Assembly (NCBI GenBank): GCA_964627455.1
Contig: CAZVKC010000028.1
Coordinates: 1 to 64,000 of the forward strand
Length of the DNA: 64,000 bases
Reading direction: 5' to 3'
DNA from: F-183 sp964627455
GTDB taxonomy: Bacteria > Acidobacteriota > Terriglobia > Bryobacterales > Bryobacteraceae
The notes under the pieces are model-generated. The model searched no databases. It worked only from the letters and a program-made list of their open reading frames with translations, and had not been told where the DNA came from. A program made the translations under genes and the position numbers. Shown here piece by piece: positions 8,343 to 17,098 of this stretch; position 1 is the first letter of the stretch; every line of letters starts with the position of its first letter.

Positions 8343-9770
8343 CTACCGCACCACTTCCAGGGGCCTGAGATCGACCATTGGCGACGGCCACACGTCGCCG
8401 CCCCGCACCGCGTCGTCGGGCCGGCCCGCTGTCCTGGCGGCTTCCGTGTCGAGAAAGTAGTAGTTGCTGCCGGCCTTTGCCTGATACCGGTTTCCCTGCC
8501 CGTCGGATAGCTCCACCGTCCCACGCAACAAATGTCCGGTGCTTTCCGAGCGCGCATCCGCCGCCGCCATCCGGTTCCAGGCGGTCTCCTGTTGATGCGC
8601 CGCTTCCGCGTGCAGCGTCGCCAGCGTCCGTTCCGCGACCTGCCGGTTGATCTGCTGCGTCTGGCTCCACCACACTGGATTGATCCGCTGCGACGCCCGG
8701 ATCGCGCCAGTCAGTCGCGCCAGCATTCCCGACTGGGATGCGGGACCCGCATATCCCGCCACCTCGAACGACTGTGTTCCCAGAATGAAGTTCTGGCCCT
8801 GCGCCGCATAGAACATCGTGGTGGTCGCCAGCAGTGCACCCGCCACGGGATTCCCATTCCAACTGGCCTGGAACTGGATCTCGGCGACCGAAACTGCCGT
8901 CCGCAGACCGAACGAAGCCGGCAGCGCCTGTGCGCGTTGCGCGAGATCCGGCCGGTCCTGCACCGAGGTCACCTTGCCGTTGCGCCAGCCGAAGTCCCGC
9001 GCCATCATCCCCAGATAAGTGCTGCCGAACTGCCCCGCGGACTGCATCTGACAATAATTCAGCCCGCCCGTCGAAGGCATGCTTGCCGCGCCCGGACCCG
9101 GCACTGTACACTGCGCCAGCCGCTGATCCCCGATGCGGATCACCGAGCCGCCATCGGGACTCATCAGCTGCACACCATTGTTGTAGTGCGTGACGTCGAG
9201 CCTTCGAACACCGCCCATCGCGCGCCACCCCTGCGGAATCGCAAGCGTGTACGCCATTTCGTGAGGTTCCTGCCAGGTGAGGTTCAGAGGCGGAATGGCG
9301 GCAGGTGTTGCGGAGCCTCCAGTTCCAGTCGCTCCCTCGAAAGCGAAACTCCGCAGTATCGCCATCAAGCGCGGCGCCTGTTGCGCGAACTCGTTCGCCG
9401 GAGCCGCGTACCCGTACAGCATCGCCGTTCTCCTGCTGGTTTCGGCGCACAACATCGCTCCGCGGACCTGCCCGTTTTGAAACAGGAACCGCGCAGTGGC
9501 CATTCGCGGGCCGGCCGGCGAGATTTCCAATCCAGTGGCTCCGCTGATGTTCTGGCGCAAGGTCGCGTCGCAAGCCCCATTCCGGTTGAGCACCGGCCGC
9601 ACAAACGCATACGTCTGCGGGTTGGGACCTGCCATCACGATATGCCCCGCTCCCGACTTGGTCGCCTGCCATCCCGGCGGCAGGTCCGCCCGGAAGCCCG
9701 AGGGGTCGTGGACCACCGTCCCACGCAGCATGGCCACAAGGGCAACCAGCGGCAAGAAGAATCGAATCAC
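8343..9770 (-). CDS. secreted protein of unknown function
   Basis: A 475-residue protein with a signal peptide (MIRFFLPLVALVAMLRG). It appears to contain two similar beta-rich units. The first starts with DPSGFRADLPPGWQ and ends in LMAILRSFAF. The second starts around WQEPHEMAYTLAIPQGWRAM and ends near LTGAIRASQRIN. A C-terminal segment of about 100 residues follows (NPVWWSQTQQINRQVAERT onwards), ending with a short domain around YQAKAGSNYYFLDT. The repeated PPGW/PQGW pattern suggests an internal duplication. I recognise no catalytic residues. It probably works in the periplasm or outside the cell. Confidence 0.7.
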   Translation of the reverse strand: MIRFFLPLVALVAMLRGTVVHDPSGFRADLPPGWQATKSGAGHIVMAGPNPQTYAFVRPVLNRNGACDATLRQNISGATGLEISPAGPRMATARFLFQNGQVRGAMLCAETSRRTAMLYGYAAPANEFAQQAPRLMAILRSFAFEGATGTGGSATPAAIPPLNLTWQEPHEMAYTLAIPQGWRAMGGVRRLDVTHYNNGVQLMSPDGGSVIRIGDQRLAQCTVPGPGAASMPSTGGLNYCQMQSAGQFGSTYLGMMARDFGWRNGKVTSVQDRPDLAQRAQALPASFGLRTAVSVAEIQFQASWNGNPVAGALLATTTMFYAAQGQNFILGTQSFEVAGYAGPASQSGMLARLTGAIRASQRINPVWWSQTQQINRQVAERTLATLHAEAAHQQETAWNRMAAADARSESTGHLLRGTVELSDGQGNRYQAKAGSNYYFLDTEAARTAGRPDDAVRGGDVWPSPMVDLRPLEVVR

Positions 9771-9837
9771 GTTGGTGCGTGTCCTCCTACTTGCAGATGC
9801 GGGATCCCCGGACGGAATGCCTCAAGCCAACGACCGG

Positions 9838-9856
9838 CAGTCCGTGAGGCGGACTG
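9838..9856 (-). terminator. hairpin downstream of serC
   Basis: A perfect 7-bp stem (cagtccg / cggactg, 5-base loop) lies 22 bases beyond the serC stop on the minus strand. No T-tract follows, so it is only a candidate 3'-end element. Confidence 0.25.
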
Positions 9857-9878
9857 TTGACACGCCCCTTTTCACAAC

Positions 9879-11185
9879 CTAGAACTTAGACTTCACTTCC
9901 GCATACGCCCAGTCGAGCCACGGCAGCAGCGCCTGCATATCCGAGGTCTCCACCGTCGCGCCGCCCCAGATGCGCAGTCCCACGGGAGCGTCGCGGTACG
10001 CGCCGATGTCGAATGCCGCGCCTTCCTTGTCCAGCAACGACACCAGCGACTTCGCGTGCTTCGCCTGATCGTCCGCCGACAACGCGGCGTACGCCGGATC
10101 CACGATCTTCAAACAGATCGACGTGTTCGACCGGATCGACGCGTCCTCGGCCAGGAACCCGGCCCAGTCCGACTTCGCGACCCACTCTTCGACGGCCTTC
10201 AGGTTCGCCTGCGAACGCGCGATCAGTCCGGCCAGTCCGCCGACCGACTCGGCCCACTTCAATCCGTCGAGTGCATCTTCCACGCACAGCATCGACGGCG
10301 TGTTGATCGTCTCGCCTTCGAAGATGCCGCCGATCAGCTTGCCGCCCTTGGACATCTGGAAAATCTTCGGCAACGGACGCGGCGCCGCATACGATTCCAA
10401 CCGCTGCACCGCCCGCGGACTCAGCACGNNNNNNNNNNNNNNNNNNNNNNNNNNNNNNNNNNNNNNNNNNNNNNNNNNNNNNNNNNNNNNNNNNNNNNNN
10501 NNNNNNNNNNNNNNNNNNNNNNNNNNNNCGGACGCGGCGCCGCATACGATTCCAACCGCTGCACCGCCCGCGGACTCAGCACGATCATGCCGTGCGCGCC
10601 TTCGCCGCCCAGCACCTTCTGCCACGACCAAGTCACCACGTCGAGCTTGTCCCACGGCATTTCCATCGCGAACACCGCCGAGGTCGCATCGCAAATGGCG
10701 AGGCCCTCGCGATCCGCCGCGATCCAGTCGCCGTTCGGGCACTTCACGCCCGACGTCGTGCCGTTCCAGGTGAACACAACGTCGCGCTTCCAGTCCACCT
10801 GCGACAGATCCGGGATCTTGCCGTATTCGGCCTTAAAAGTCCGCAAATCCGAGATTTTCAGTTGGTTCTTGACGTCCGCGACCCAGCCGCTGCCGAAGCT
10901 TTCCCACGCCAGCATGTCCACGCCGCGTTCGCCGAGCAGCGACCACATCGCCATCTCGATCGCGCCCGTGTCCGAGGCCGGAACGATGCCCAGCACATAC
11001 CCGTCGGGGATGCCCAGGATCTTCTTGCTGCGTTCAATCACTTCGGCCAGCTTCGCTTTGCCGATCTTGGCGCGATGCGAACGGCCGAGCGCGGCTCCTT
11101 GCAGGGCCTCGAGAGACCAGCCGGGACGCTTGGCACAGGGTCCCGACGAAAAACAGGGATTGTTGGGTTTTTGAGAGGGCTTCAT
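9879..11185 (-). CDS. serC: phosphoserine aminotransferase (interrupted by an assembly gap)
   Basis: PLP-dependent class V aminotransferase converting 3-phosphohydroxypyruvate and glutamate to phosphoserine and 2-oxoglutarate in serine biosynthesis. The sequence fits the alternative SerC type (TIGR01365-like, about 390 residues). The N-terminus is PCFSSGPCAKRPGW, the cofactor pocket contains WNGTTSG, and the PLP lysine lies in TWSWQKVLGGEG. The gene looks broken because 100 N bases are inserted and 55 bases are repeated on both sides. Removing 155 bases brings the two halves into one frame of 383 residues, ending AYAEVKSKF. I therefore call it intact. The start is ATG 11185. Confidence 0.88.
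10374..10583. other. scaffold gap with duplicated 55-base flanks
   Basis: N bases occupy 10429-10528 (exactly 100). The 55 bases before the gap (10374-10428) are identical to the 55 bases after it (10529-10583). This is the signature of two contigs that overlap by one assembly k-mer but were joined with a fixed-length gap. Confidence 0.95.
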
Positions 11186-11223
11186 CTGAAGAAGGGGTGA
11201 ACCTTCATTCTAACGAACCACCC

Positions 11224-12909
11224 TCACTTGCCGCCGATAATCACCTGCACGGGCTCGATCCGCCGGATGTCGTCCTCGGCGCACGTCAGGTAGTCGCGAT
11301 CGAGCACGACGAAGTCCGCGAACTTGCCCGGTTCGATCGATCCGCGTTCCTTCTCCGCGAACTGCAGGTAGGCCGCCCACTCGGTGTACATCCGCAGCGC
11401 CTGCTCGCGCGTGATGCGCTCTTCAGGACCCACCACCTCGCCGAACCGCGTCTTGCGCGTTACCGCGGTCCACATGCCGAGGAACGGGTTGTACGGGTTG
11501 ATCGCCGAGTTTTTGTTGAATCCGATCATGTGATCGCTGCCACCCGCGATCCGCACGCCCTTGTCGAGGTACGTCTTCAACGGGATGAAGTACCGCATCG
11601 GACCCGGCTTCGACGGAAACACCTGCGTCAGCGCGGGTGCGTCGTGATACAGCCACGCGGGCTGCACATCCGCGATCACACCCATCTTCGCCGCCCGATC
11701 GATCGCTTCGGGATTCTGGAACGACGCATGCATCACGTGCGACCGCGTCGGACCAATCGGCTTCTGCTTGTTCAGCTTCTCGAAAGCGTCCAGCAGATTG
11801 TCGACCGCGCCACCACCCTGGCTGTGCGCCGTGAGTTGCCAGCCCTGATCGCGAGCCGCTTCGAGGATCGAGTACAGCTTAGCCGGAGGAATGAACAGCG
11901 CGCCGCGGCTATCCGGATTCGTCTGAGCATAGAGCTGCTTTCCAAACGGACCATACGGCATCCGCTGATACGCGGTCCCCTGGATCATGCCGCCGTCGAG
12001 CGTCACCTTGAAGGCGCCGAACTTCAGCCACTCGGACTTCGAGGCGTTCGTCTTCCAGTCTTTGTGCGAGCGGATCTCCGCGACCGCGGACTCGACTGGT
12101 TGCGAGGCGTCCAGACGCCAGGTCATCACGATGCGCAGCGGCAACTCGTGACGCCCTTCGAGTTCGTGATAGAGGTCGATGTCTTCGGCCGTGACGGCGC
12201 GGTCGCCGATCGCGGTGAGTCCCGCGGCTCGATAACGGTCGAGTTGCGCGCGCATCGCTTTCAGCTTCTCGTCGCGGGTGAAGACTTGCGCCTTGTTCGC
12301 GGCAGTCGTGAGCTTGGGCGTGTTGCGCAGGATTCCGTTTGGTTCGCCTTTCTCGTCTTTCACGATTTCTCCGGCAGGCGGATTCGGCGTGTCGCGCGTG
12401 ATGCCGCAGAGTGCGAGTCCACGAGTGTTGAGCACCGACACATAGCTCGAGTCGAGGAACACGGGATGATCAGGAACCACATCGAGATCGTGCCGGTTGG
12501 GGACGCGCATCTCTTTCAATCGCGTCGCGAACGTGCGCGGCACGTGGATCCACTCGCCCTTGGGAATCACTTTGGCACGCTGTCGCAGGTAATCCTGAAT
12601 GTCGGCGACGGATGAGAAGTGCGGCATCGGATCGCGGAACTCGCTCAATGCCGCGCTCAGCGTGTGGACGTGGCTGTCGATGAGCCCCGGCAAGACGGTC
12701 TTGCCAGCGAGGTCGATGATCTTCGTGTTGGCGCCGCGTTCCGCCTGCAGCACCTCCGCGGACCTGCCCGTACGCACAATGCGCGCACCCTTCACTGCCA
12801 CGGCTTCGACAATCGTGAACTTCGAATCGACCGTCAGGATCTTGCCGTTGTGCAGGATCAGGTCCGCGTCGGCGGCAATCAGTAAGAAAGACAGAGCGGA
12901 AACCAGCAT
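11224..12909 (-). CDS. secreted YtcJ-like metal-dependent amidohydrolase
   Basis: A 561-residue member of amidohydrolase family 3. A signal peptide (MLVSALSFLLIAADA) is followed by the opening strand DLILHNGKILTVD. The metal-binding LPGLIDSHVHT motif lies at about residues 73-83. Later conserved segments are TAHSQGGGAVDNLL (metal His), HASFQNPEAIDRA and GSDHMIGFN (the Asp of the active site). The C-terminus returns to the beta-sandwich (GKFADFVVLDRDYL). Substrates of this family are usually unknown N-acyl or cyclic amides. It is divergent from a secreted sialidase, with overlapping -10 boxes between them, so the two may be co-regulated. Confidence 0.85.
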   Translation of the reverse strand: MLVSALSFLLIAADADLILHNGKILTVDSKFTIVEAVAVKGARIVRTGRSAEVLQAERGANTKIIDLAGKTVLPGLIDSHVHTLSAALSEFRDPMPHFSSVADIQDYLRQRAKVIPKGEWIHVPRTFATRLKEMRVPNRHDLDVVPDHPVFLDSSYVSVLNTRGLALCGITRDTPNPPAGEIVKDEKGEPNGILRNTPKLTTAANKAQVFTRDEKLKAMRAQLDRYRAAGLTAIGDRAVTAEDIDLYHELEGRHELPLRIVMTWRLDASQPVESAVAEIRSHKDWKTNASKSEWLKFGAFKVTLDGGMIQGTAYQRMPYGPFGKQLYAQTNPDSRGALFIPPAKLYSILEAARDQGWQLTAHSQGGGAVDNLLDAFEKLNKQKPIGPTRSHVMHASFQNPEAIDRAAKMGVIADVQPAWLYHDAPALTQVFPSKPGPMRYFIPLKTYLDKGVRIAGGSDHMIGFNKNSAINPYNPFLGMWTAVTRKTRFGEVVGPEERITREQALRMYTEWAAYLQFAEKERGSIEPGKFADFVVLDRDYLTCAEDDIRRIEPVQVIIGGK

Positions 12910-12918
12910 TCGTGGCTT

Positions 12919-12928
12919 ATTGTATAAG
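12919..12928. promoter_or_regulatory. overlapping divergent -10 elements
   Basis: On the plus strand a TG-preceded TATAAG (12923-12928) lies 5 bases before the ATG at 12934. On the minus strand TACAAT (12919-12924) lies 9 bases before the ATG at 12909. Both would give leaderless or nearly leaderless transcripts, and polymerase could not use both at once. Confidence 0.45.
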
Positions 12929-12933
12929 CATTG

Positions 12934-13998
12934 ATGCTTCCTCTGTTCCTTCTCGCGCTCGCCGCCGCGCAGGACGTGGATGTCTTTGTCTCAGGCGAAG
13001 GCGGTTATCACACGTACCGCATCCCGGCCATCGTCGCGACCAACAAGGGCACGCTGCTCGCCTTCTGCGAAGGACGCCGCGGGTCCTCGAGTGACGCCGG
13101 CGACATCGACCTGTTGTTGCGCCGCAGCTTCGATGGAGGCAAGAACTGGGGTCCCGTGCAGGTGGTCGCCGACATGGGCGCTGACACCATCGGCAATCCG
13201 GCTCCGGTCGTGGATCGCACAACCGGCGACATCGTGATGCTGTTGACCTACAACGGCGGCAGGATCACCGAGAAGATGATCGAGGAAGGGCAAGGCGACC
13301 GCACGGTTTGGGTGGTCCGCAGCCGAGACGATGGCGAGACGTGGTCAGCGCCTGTCGAGATCACCAAACAGGTGAAGCTCCCCGATTGGACCTGGTACGC
13401 GACTGGTCCCGGCAACGGGATCCAATTGCGGAAGTCCGGCCGTCTGGTGGTCGCCTGCGATCACACGCGCCGCGGTACGAAGGTGATGCATTCGCACCTT
13501 GTTTATAGCGACGACCACGGCGAGACGTGGCACATCGGCGCGATCGCGGATGAACAGACGAATGAGTCCGCGGTCGCGGAACTCCGCAATGGCGAACTCG
13601 TGCTGAACATGCGCAGCTATCACCGCCAGGGGCGCCGCGCCGTGCAGCGCAGCAATGACGGTGGACTCTCGCTCGACAAACTGCAAATGGACGGCACGCT
13701 TGTCGAACCCGTCTGCCAGGGGAGCCTCATCTCGATCAAAGGCGGCCGCTGGCTGGTGTTCTCGAACCCGGCCTCCGAGACGAAGCGCGAGAAGATGACG
13801 ATCCGGATCAGCAAGGACAAAGGCCGCACGTGGCCGTACTCGGAACTCCTCTTCGACGGACCGTCCGCCTATTCCTCGCTTGTCGAACTGAAAGGCCGTC
13901 AAGTCGGGCTCCTCTACGAGCGGGGCGACAAACGGCCTTACGAACGGATCCGGTTCACGGTCCTCAGCGTCGAGAGTATCGCTCGAAAAACTCAATGA
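12934..13998 (+). CDS. secreted exo-alpha-sialidase-like glycosidase (GH33 type)
   Basis: A 354-residue six-bladed propeller protein. A short signal peptide (MLPLFLLALAAAQ) is followed by the RIP motif (YHTYRIPAIV) that supplies the first arginine of the sialidase triad. At least four Asp-box repeats are visible: SFDGGKNW, SRDDGETW, SDDHGETW and SKDKGRTW; SNDGGLS is a weaker fifth. Glu and Tyr residues near the C-terminus (LLYERGDKRPYERIRF) fit the catalytic Tyr/Arg region. It probably removes sialic acid or a related nonulosonic acid from external glycans. I chose ATG 12934 rather than the preceding in-frame TTG. The 3' end overlaps the convergent peptidase gene by 35 bases. Confidence 0.82.
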   Translation: MLPLFLLALAAAQDVDVFVSGEGGYHTYRIPAIVATNKGTLLAFCEGRRGSSSDAGDIDLLLRRSFDGGKNWGPVQVVADMGADTIGNPAPVVDRTTGDIVMLLTYNGGRITEKMIEEGQGDRTVWVVRSRDDGETWSAPVEITKQVKLPDWTWYATGPGNGIQLRKSGRLVVACDHTRRGTKVMHSHLVYSDDHGETWHIGAIADEQTNESAVAELRNGELVLNMRSYHRQGRRAVQRSNDGGLSLDKLQMDGTLVEPVCQGSLISIKGGRWLVFSNPASETKREKMTIRISKDKGRTWPYSELLFDGPSAYSSLVELKGRQVGLLYERGDKRPYERIRFTVLSVESIARKTQ

Positions 13999-16102
13999 TC
14001 CGCAACATGTGATCCATGCGTTGCAGCGGTGGACCCGAGCGCGTCTGCTCATGCCCGATCCCCGGATAGCGGATGTATTCGACCGGCCGGCCCATCTGCG
14101 CGAGCGCCTTGTACAGCATCTCGCTCTGCGTCACGCCCGTGCGCAGATCCTGGCTGCCGTGCATGATCAGGAACGGCGTCCGGATGTTCGCGGCATAGCT
14201 GAACGGCGACTGCTGATCGAGCAACTTGCGCGTATCCGGCTCCCAGGGATAGCCGCCGAAGTGCGACGGCACCAGGCGCCACGCGTTGCCTTCTCCGAAG
14301 AATGTCGTCAAGTCATAGACGCCGCGTTGCGCGGCCGCGGCCTTGAAGCGATTGTCGTGACCGATGATCCACGCCGTGAGATACCCGGCATAGGATCCGC
14401 CTGTGAGAAACAGCTTGTCGGCATCCATCCACGACGCGTTCGCCTTCAACGACTCATCGAGCGTCGACAACACATCGGCCGCAGGACCTTCGCCCCAGTT
14501 CCTGTAGTTCGCGCGCTGGAATTCGTAGCCATAGCCGCTCGATCCGCGCGGATTCGAGTACACGACTCCATAGCCCCAGGCGCAGAAGATCTGGAATTCG
14601 TGCCACATGCTCAACTCGCCGGGTCCCCACATTGCGCTCGGGCCACCGTGCATTTCGAGAACAACGGGATACTTGCGGCCCGCCTGCATCGCCGCGGGCT
14701 TCATCACCCAATACTGGACCTTCATGCCGTCCGGCCGCGTGATCCAATGCTCTTCCGGCAACACGACCTCTTTATCCGCCAGCCAGCCGGAGTTCAGCGC
14801 AGTCAACTGCCGGCGCTTGCCGTTGCGGTCGATCACGAACAACTCATTCGGATTCGGCACGCTGATCTCGGCGAACACGACGCGTCCACCGTTGACGTCG
14901 AAGGCCGACACACCGACAGGACCTTCCACCAGCGGCGTCAGCTTGCCGGTCGCCGGCGACACACGCAGCAGCGGCGCGCCGCCATGCCAGCTTGACGAAA
15001 AGTACACATCGCCGCCCGCAAGCGTGATGCTTTGGACGCTCGATTGCCATTCCGATGCCGCGAGCCATGTGATTTCCTTCGTCGGCAGATCCAGGCGGCC
15101 GAGCTTCGACTGCCGGAAACCCGGCTGATCTGATTCCGCGGCTGTGAAGAACAGGATCTTGCCGTCTTCGGAGAAGCGAGGCGACGTATACGCCCAGGCC
15201 CGGTTCTCGAGCAGTGTCCGCGGATTGGACCCGTCGGCGTCGATCAACCAGATCGCCGACCGCATGATGCGGTCCGGATGCTGGTCGCCCGGAGGCGTGC
15301 TCACGAATGCGATGGTCTTGCCGTCCGGCGACCAGACGGGATTGCCGTGCGCATAGAAGTCCTTCGTGAGTTGTGTCGACTTGCCCGTCTCGGCGTCAAG
15401 CAGAAACAGATGCGGGATCGACATCTCGGGCGCGAGTCCCTGTTCGGCGAGGAAGTTCAAGCGGTTGATGCGTGTCGGATTGTCCTTTGACGCGTTCTTG
15501 TCGAGCCACGCGCGAACCGCCGCGCGATCGCCATCGGGATTCGCGCCCGCGAACTTCCGGTCGACATCGAACCAGTCGCGTTCCGGCCGCTCCATCGTGA
15601 AGTGCGGCTTGCCTTCGAGCTTCGAAATCGGAATCGCGGAAGTGACCAGCAGAGCCTTGCCGTCGGGACGCCACTGCACCGACGCCGCGCCGTTCTCGAG
15701 TTTGCCGAGCATGCGCGCTTCGCCCGCCATGCCGACGGGCATGATCCAAACCTGCGGCTTTGCGGGAGTCGACGAATCATCCGCGCGGATGAAGGCGAAG
15801 CTCCTGCCGTCCGGACGGATCGCCACCCCGCCGTCATTGCGTTTGCCGTGGGTCAACTGCACGGGCTTCGCGTTCGGATCTTCGAGGTTGATATAGAAGA
15901 GGTGCGTGCGGTAGCTGTACTGCGGATCGCCGGTTGCGGGTGTTTCGGTCTCGATCGACTGCACGCCATAGATCGCATAGGCGCCCGAAGGCGCGACATC
16001 CACGGACGTCACGCGGCGAATCTGTAACAGATCCGTCATCGTAATGAGTGACTTGGCCTGGATACTGAGGATAGAGAAGAGAACGAGGAGACAAACCCGC
16101 AT
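13964..16102 (-). CDS. secreted S9-family (prolyl oligopeptidase/acylaminoacyl) peptidase
   Basis: A 712-residue serine peptidase with a signal peptide (MRVCLLVLFSILSIQAKS), an N-terminal seven-bladed propeller (about residues 25-440) and a C-terminal alpha/beta-hydrolase domain. The catalytic triad is visible: Ser570 in GGSYAGYL, Asp652 in HGSQDLRT and His684 in GIGHEQ. The propeller has TolB-like WD repeats such as PVWSPDGKTIAFVS. S9C enzymes remove N-terminal or C-terminal dipeptides and acylated residues from oligopeptides. This one probably processes peptides in the periplasm. It is divergent from the SPFH pair, with TAACAT seven bases before its ATG. Confidence 0.88.
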   Translation of the reverse strand: MRVCLLVLFSILSIQAKSLITMTDLLQIRRVTSVDVAPSGAYAIYGVQSIETETPATGDPQYSYRTHLFYINLEDPNAKPVQLTHGKRNDGGVAIRPDGRSFAFIRADDSSTPAKPQVWIMPVGMAGEARMLGKLENGAASVQWRPDGKALLVTSAIPISKLEGKPHFTMERPERDWFDVDRKFAGANPDGDRAAVRAWLDKNASKDNPTRINRLNFLAEQGLAPEMSIPHLFLLDAETGKSTQLTKDFYAHGNPVWSPDGKTIAFVSTPPGDQHPDRIMRSAIWLIDADGSNPRTLLENRAWAYTSPRFSEDGKILFFTAAESDQPGFRQSKLGRLDLPTKEITWLAASEWQSSVQSITLAGGDVYFSSSWHGGAPLLRVSPATGKLTPLVEGPVGVSAFDVNGGRVVFAEISVPNPNELFVIDRNGKRRQLTALNSGWLADKEVVLPEEHWITRPDGMKVQYWVMKPAAMQAGRKYPVVLEMHGGPSAMWGPGELSMWHEFQIFCAWGYGVVYSNPRGSSGYGYEFQRANYRNWGEGPAADVLSTLDESLKANASWMDADKLFLTGGSYAGYLTAWIIGHDNRFKAAAAQRGVYDLTTFFGEGNAWRLVPSHFGGYPWEPDTRKLLDQQSPFSYAANIRTPFLIMHGSQDLRTGVTQSEMLYKALAQMGRPVEYIRYPGIGHEQTRSGPPLQRMDHMLRIIEFFERYSRR

Positions 16103-16135
16103 ACACGCGATGTTAGCGCGGGATAGAATGCAGCC

Positions 16136-17098
16136 ATGTTTGTCGCAACCGGTTTCCTGATTGGCGCGGCGCTCTGGTTCCTGGTCCGGTGCATTCTAAC
16201 CGGCATCTATACGGTCGACCAGAACGAACGCGCAGTAAAGACCGTCTTCGGACGAGCACAACGGCTTCCCGGCGATCGCACGACGCTCGAGGATCCCATC
16301 GCCGAGTATCTTCGTCCCGACGAGCGTGAGCGATACCGCTATCCGCTCGTACGTGTGATTCCACCCGGCGGACCCTACTTCAAAATGCCGTGGGAGAAGA
16401 TCCACAAGGTCTCGATCGCAACGAGCACCGTCAACATGGCGCGCGACCTTGAAGACGCAAGTGCCAACTACGGCGGCACGATGCTCGAAGCCGTCACCAA
16501 GGATCAGTTGAACACCGGCCTCACCGGGCAGATCCGGTTCCGCGTGAGCGAAGTGAATCTGTACGCGTACCTGTTTGCGATCAAGTATCCGATGGTCCAC
16601 GTGATGGCGTATTTCGTTTCCGTGCTGCGGCAGCGCATCGCGAACTTCGAGTCGCGAGACGCCGGCACGGACGTCGTCGATGTCTCGATCAACGACCTGC
16701 GCAAGAACCTGCGCGACCTGAACGAATACATGGAACAGGAATGCGTATCGACGGCGGCGCGGTACGGCGTACTGTTCGACGCGTCGCTCATCACCGGCAT
16801 CGATCCGCCGGCGGAAGTCGAGTCCGCGCTGGCGGCGATCAACACGGCGCATAACCAGGTGTCGAGCGACATCAGTCTTGCGCACGCGTCGGCAGACCAG
16901 AAGATCGTACTGTCGCGCAAGGCTGTGGAAATCGAAACTTTGAAAGCGCAGGCAGAAGTCGAACCGCTGCGCATGATGGCAAAGGAGTTGGAAAACCTCA
17001 AGGCCAAAGGTCCAAACCTGCTCGACACGTACATACGCAACGTCAAACTTGCCTTGCCCGCCCGGGCGAAACAGATCTTTCTGGAGGTGAAGCGATGA
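16136..17098 (+). CDS. SPFH/band-7 membrane protein A
   Basis: A 320-residue stomatin/prohibitin-like protein. One N-terminal membrane helix (MFVATGFLIGAALWFLVRCI) leads into the SPFH domain (GIYTVDQNERAVKTVFGR to about residue 235). A helical, probably coiled-coil C-terminus follows (LSRKAVEIETLKAQAEVEPL). The domain contains an inserted segment DRTTLEDPIAEYLRPDERE. Such proteins form large rings or membrane microdomains that partner with proteases or transporters. The next gene begins in the ATGA overlap at 17095, so the two are translationally coupled and probably assemble together. TAGAAT lies 6 bases before the ATG. Confidence 0.85.
   Translation: MFVATGFLIGAALWFLVRCILTGIYTVDQNERAVKTVFGRAQRLPGDRTTLEDPIAEYLRPDERERYRYPLVRVIPPGGPYFKMPWEKIHKVSIATSTVNMARDLEDASANYGGTMLEAVTKDQLNTGLTGQIRFRVSEVNLYAYLFAIKYPMVHVMAYFVSVLRQRIANFESRDAGTDVVDVSINDLRKNLRDLNEYMEQECVSTAARYGVLFDASLITGIDPPAEVESALAAINTAHNQVSSDISLAHASADQKIVLSRKAVEIETLKAQAEVEPLRMMAKELENLKAKGPNLLDTYIRNVKLALPARAKQIFLEVKR

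Noticed and set aside
8314..9672. Alternative minus-strand frame across the secreted protein gene
   Set aside because: The frame at 8343-9770 has a signal peptide and coherent beta-rich protein; the other is Gly/Arg/Ala-rich shadow.
9879..11185. serC as a frameshifted pseudogene
   Set aside because: The frame break is caused by 100 N plus a duplicated 55-base flank; removing 155 bases restores one normal frame.
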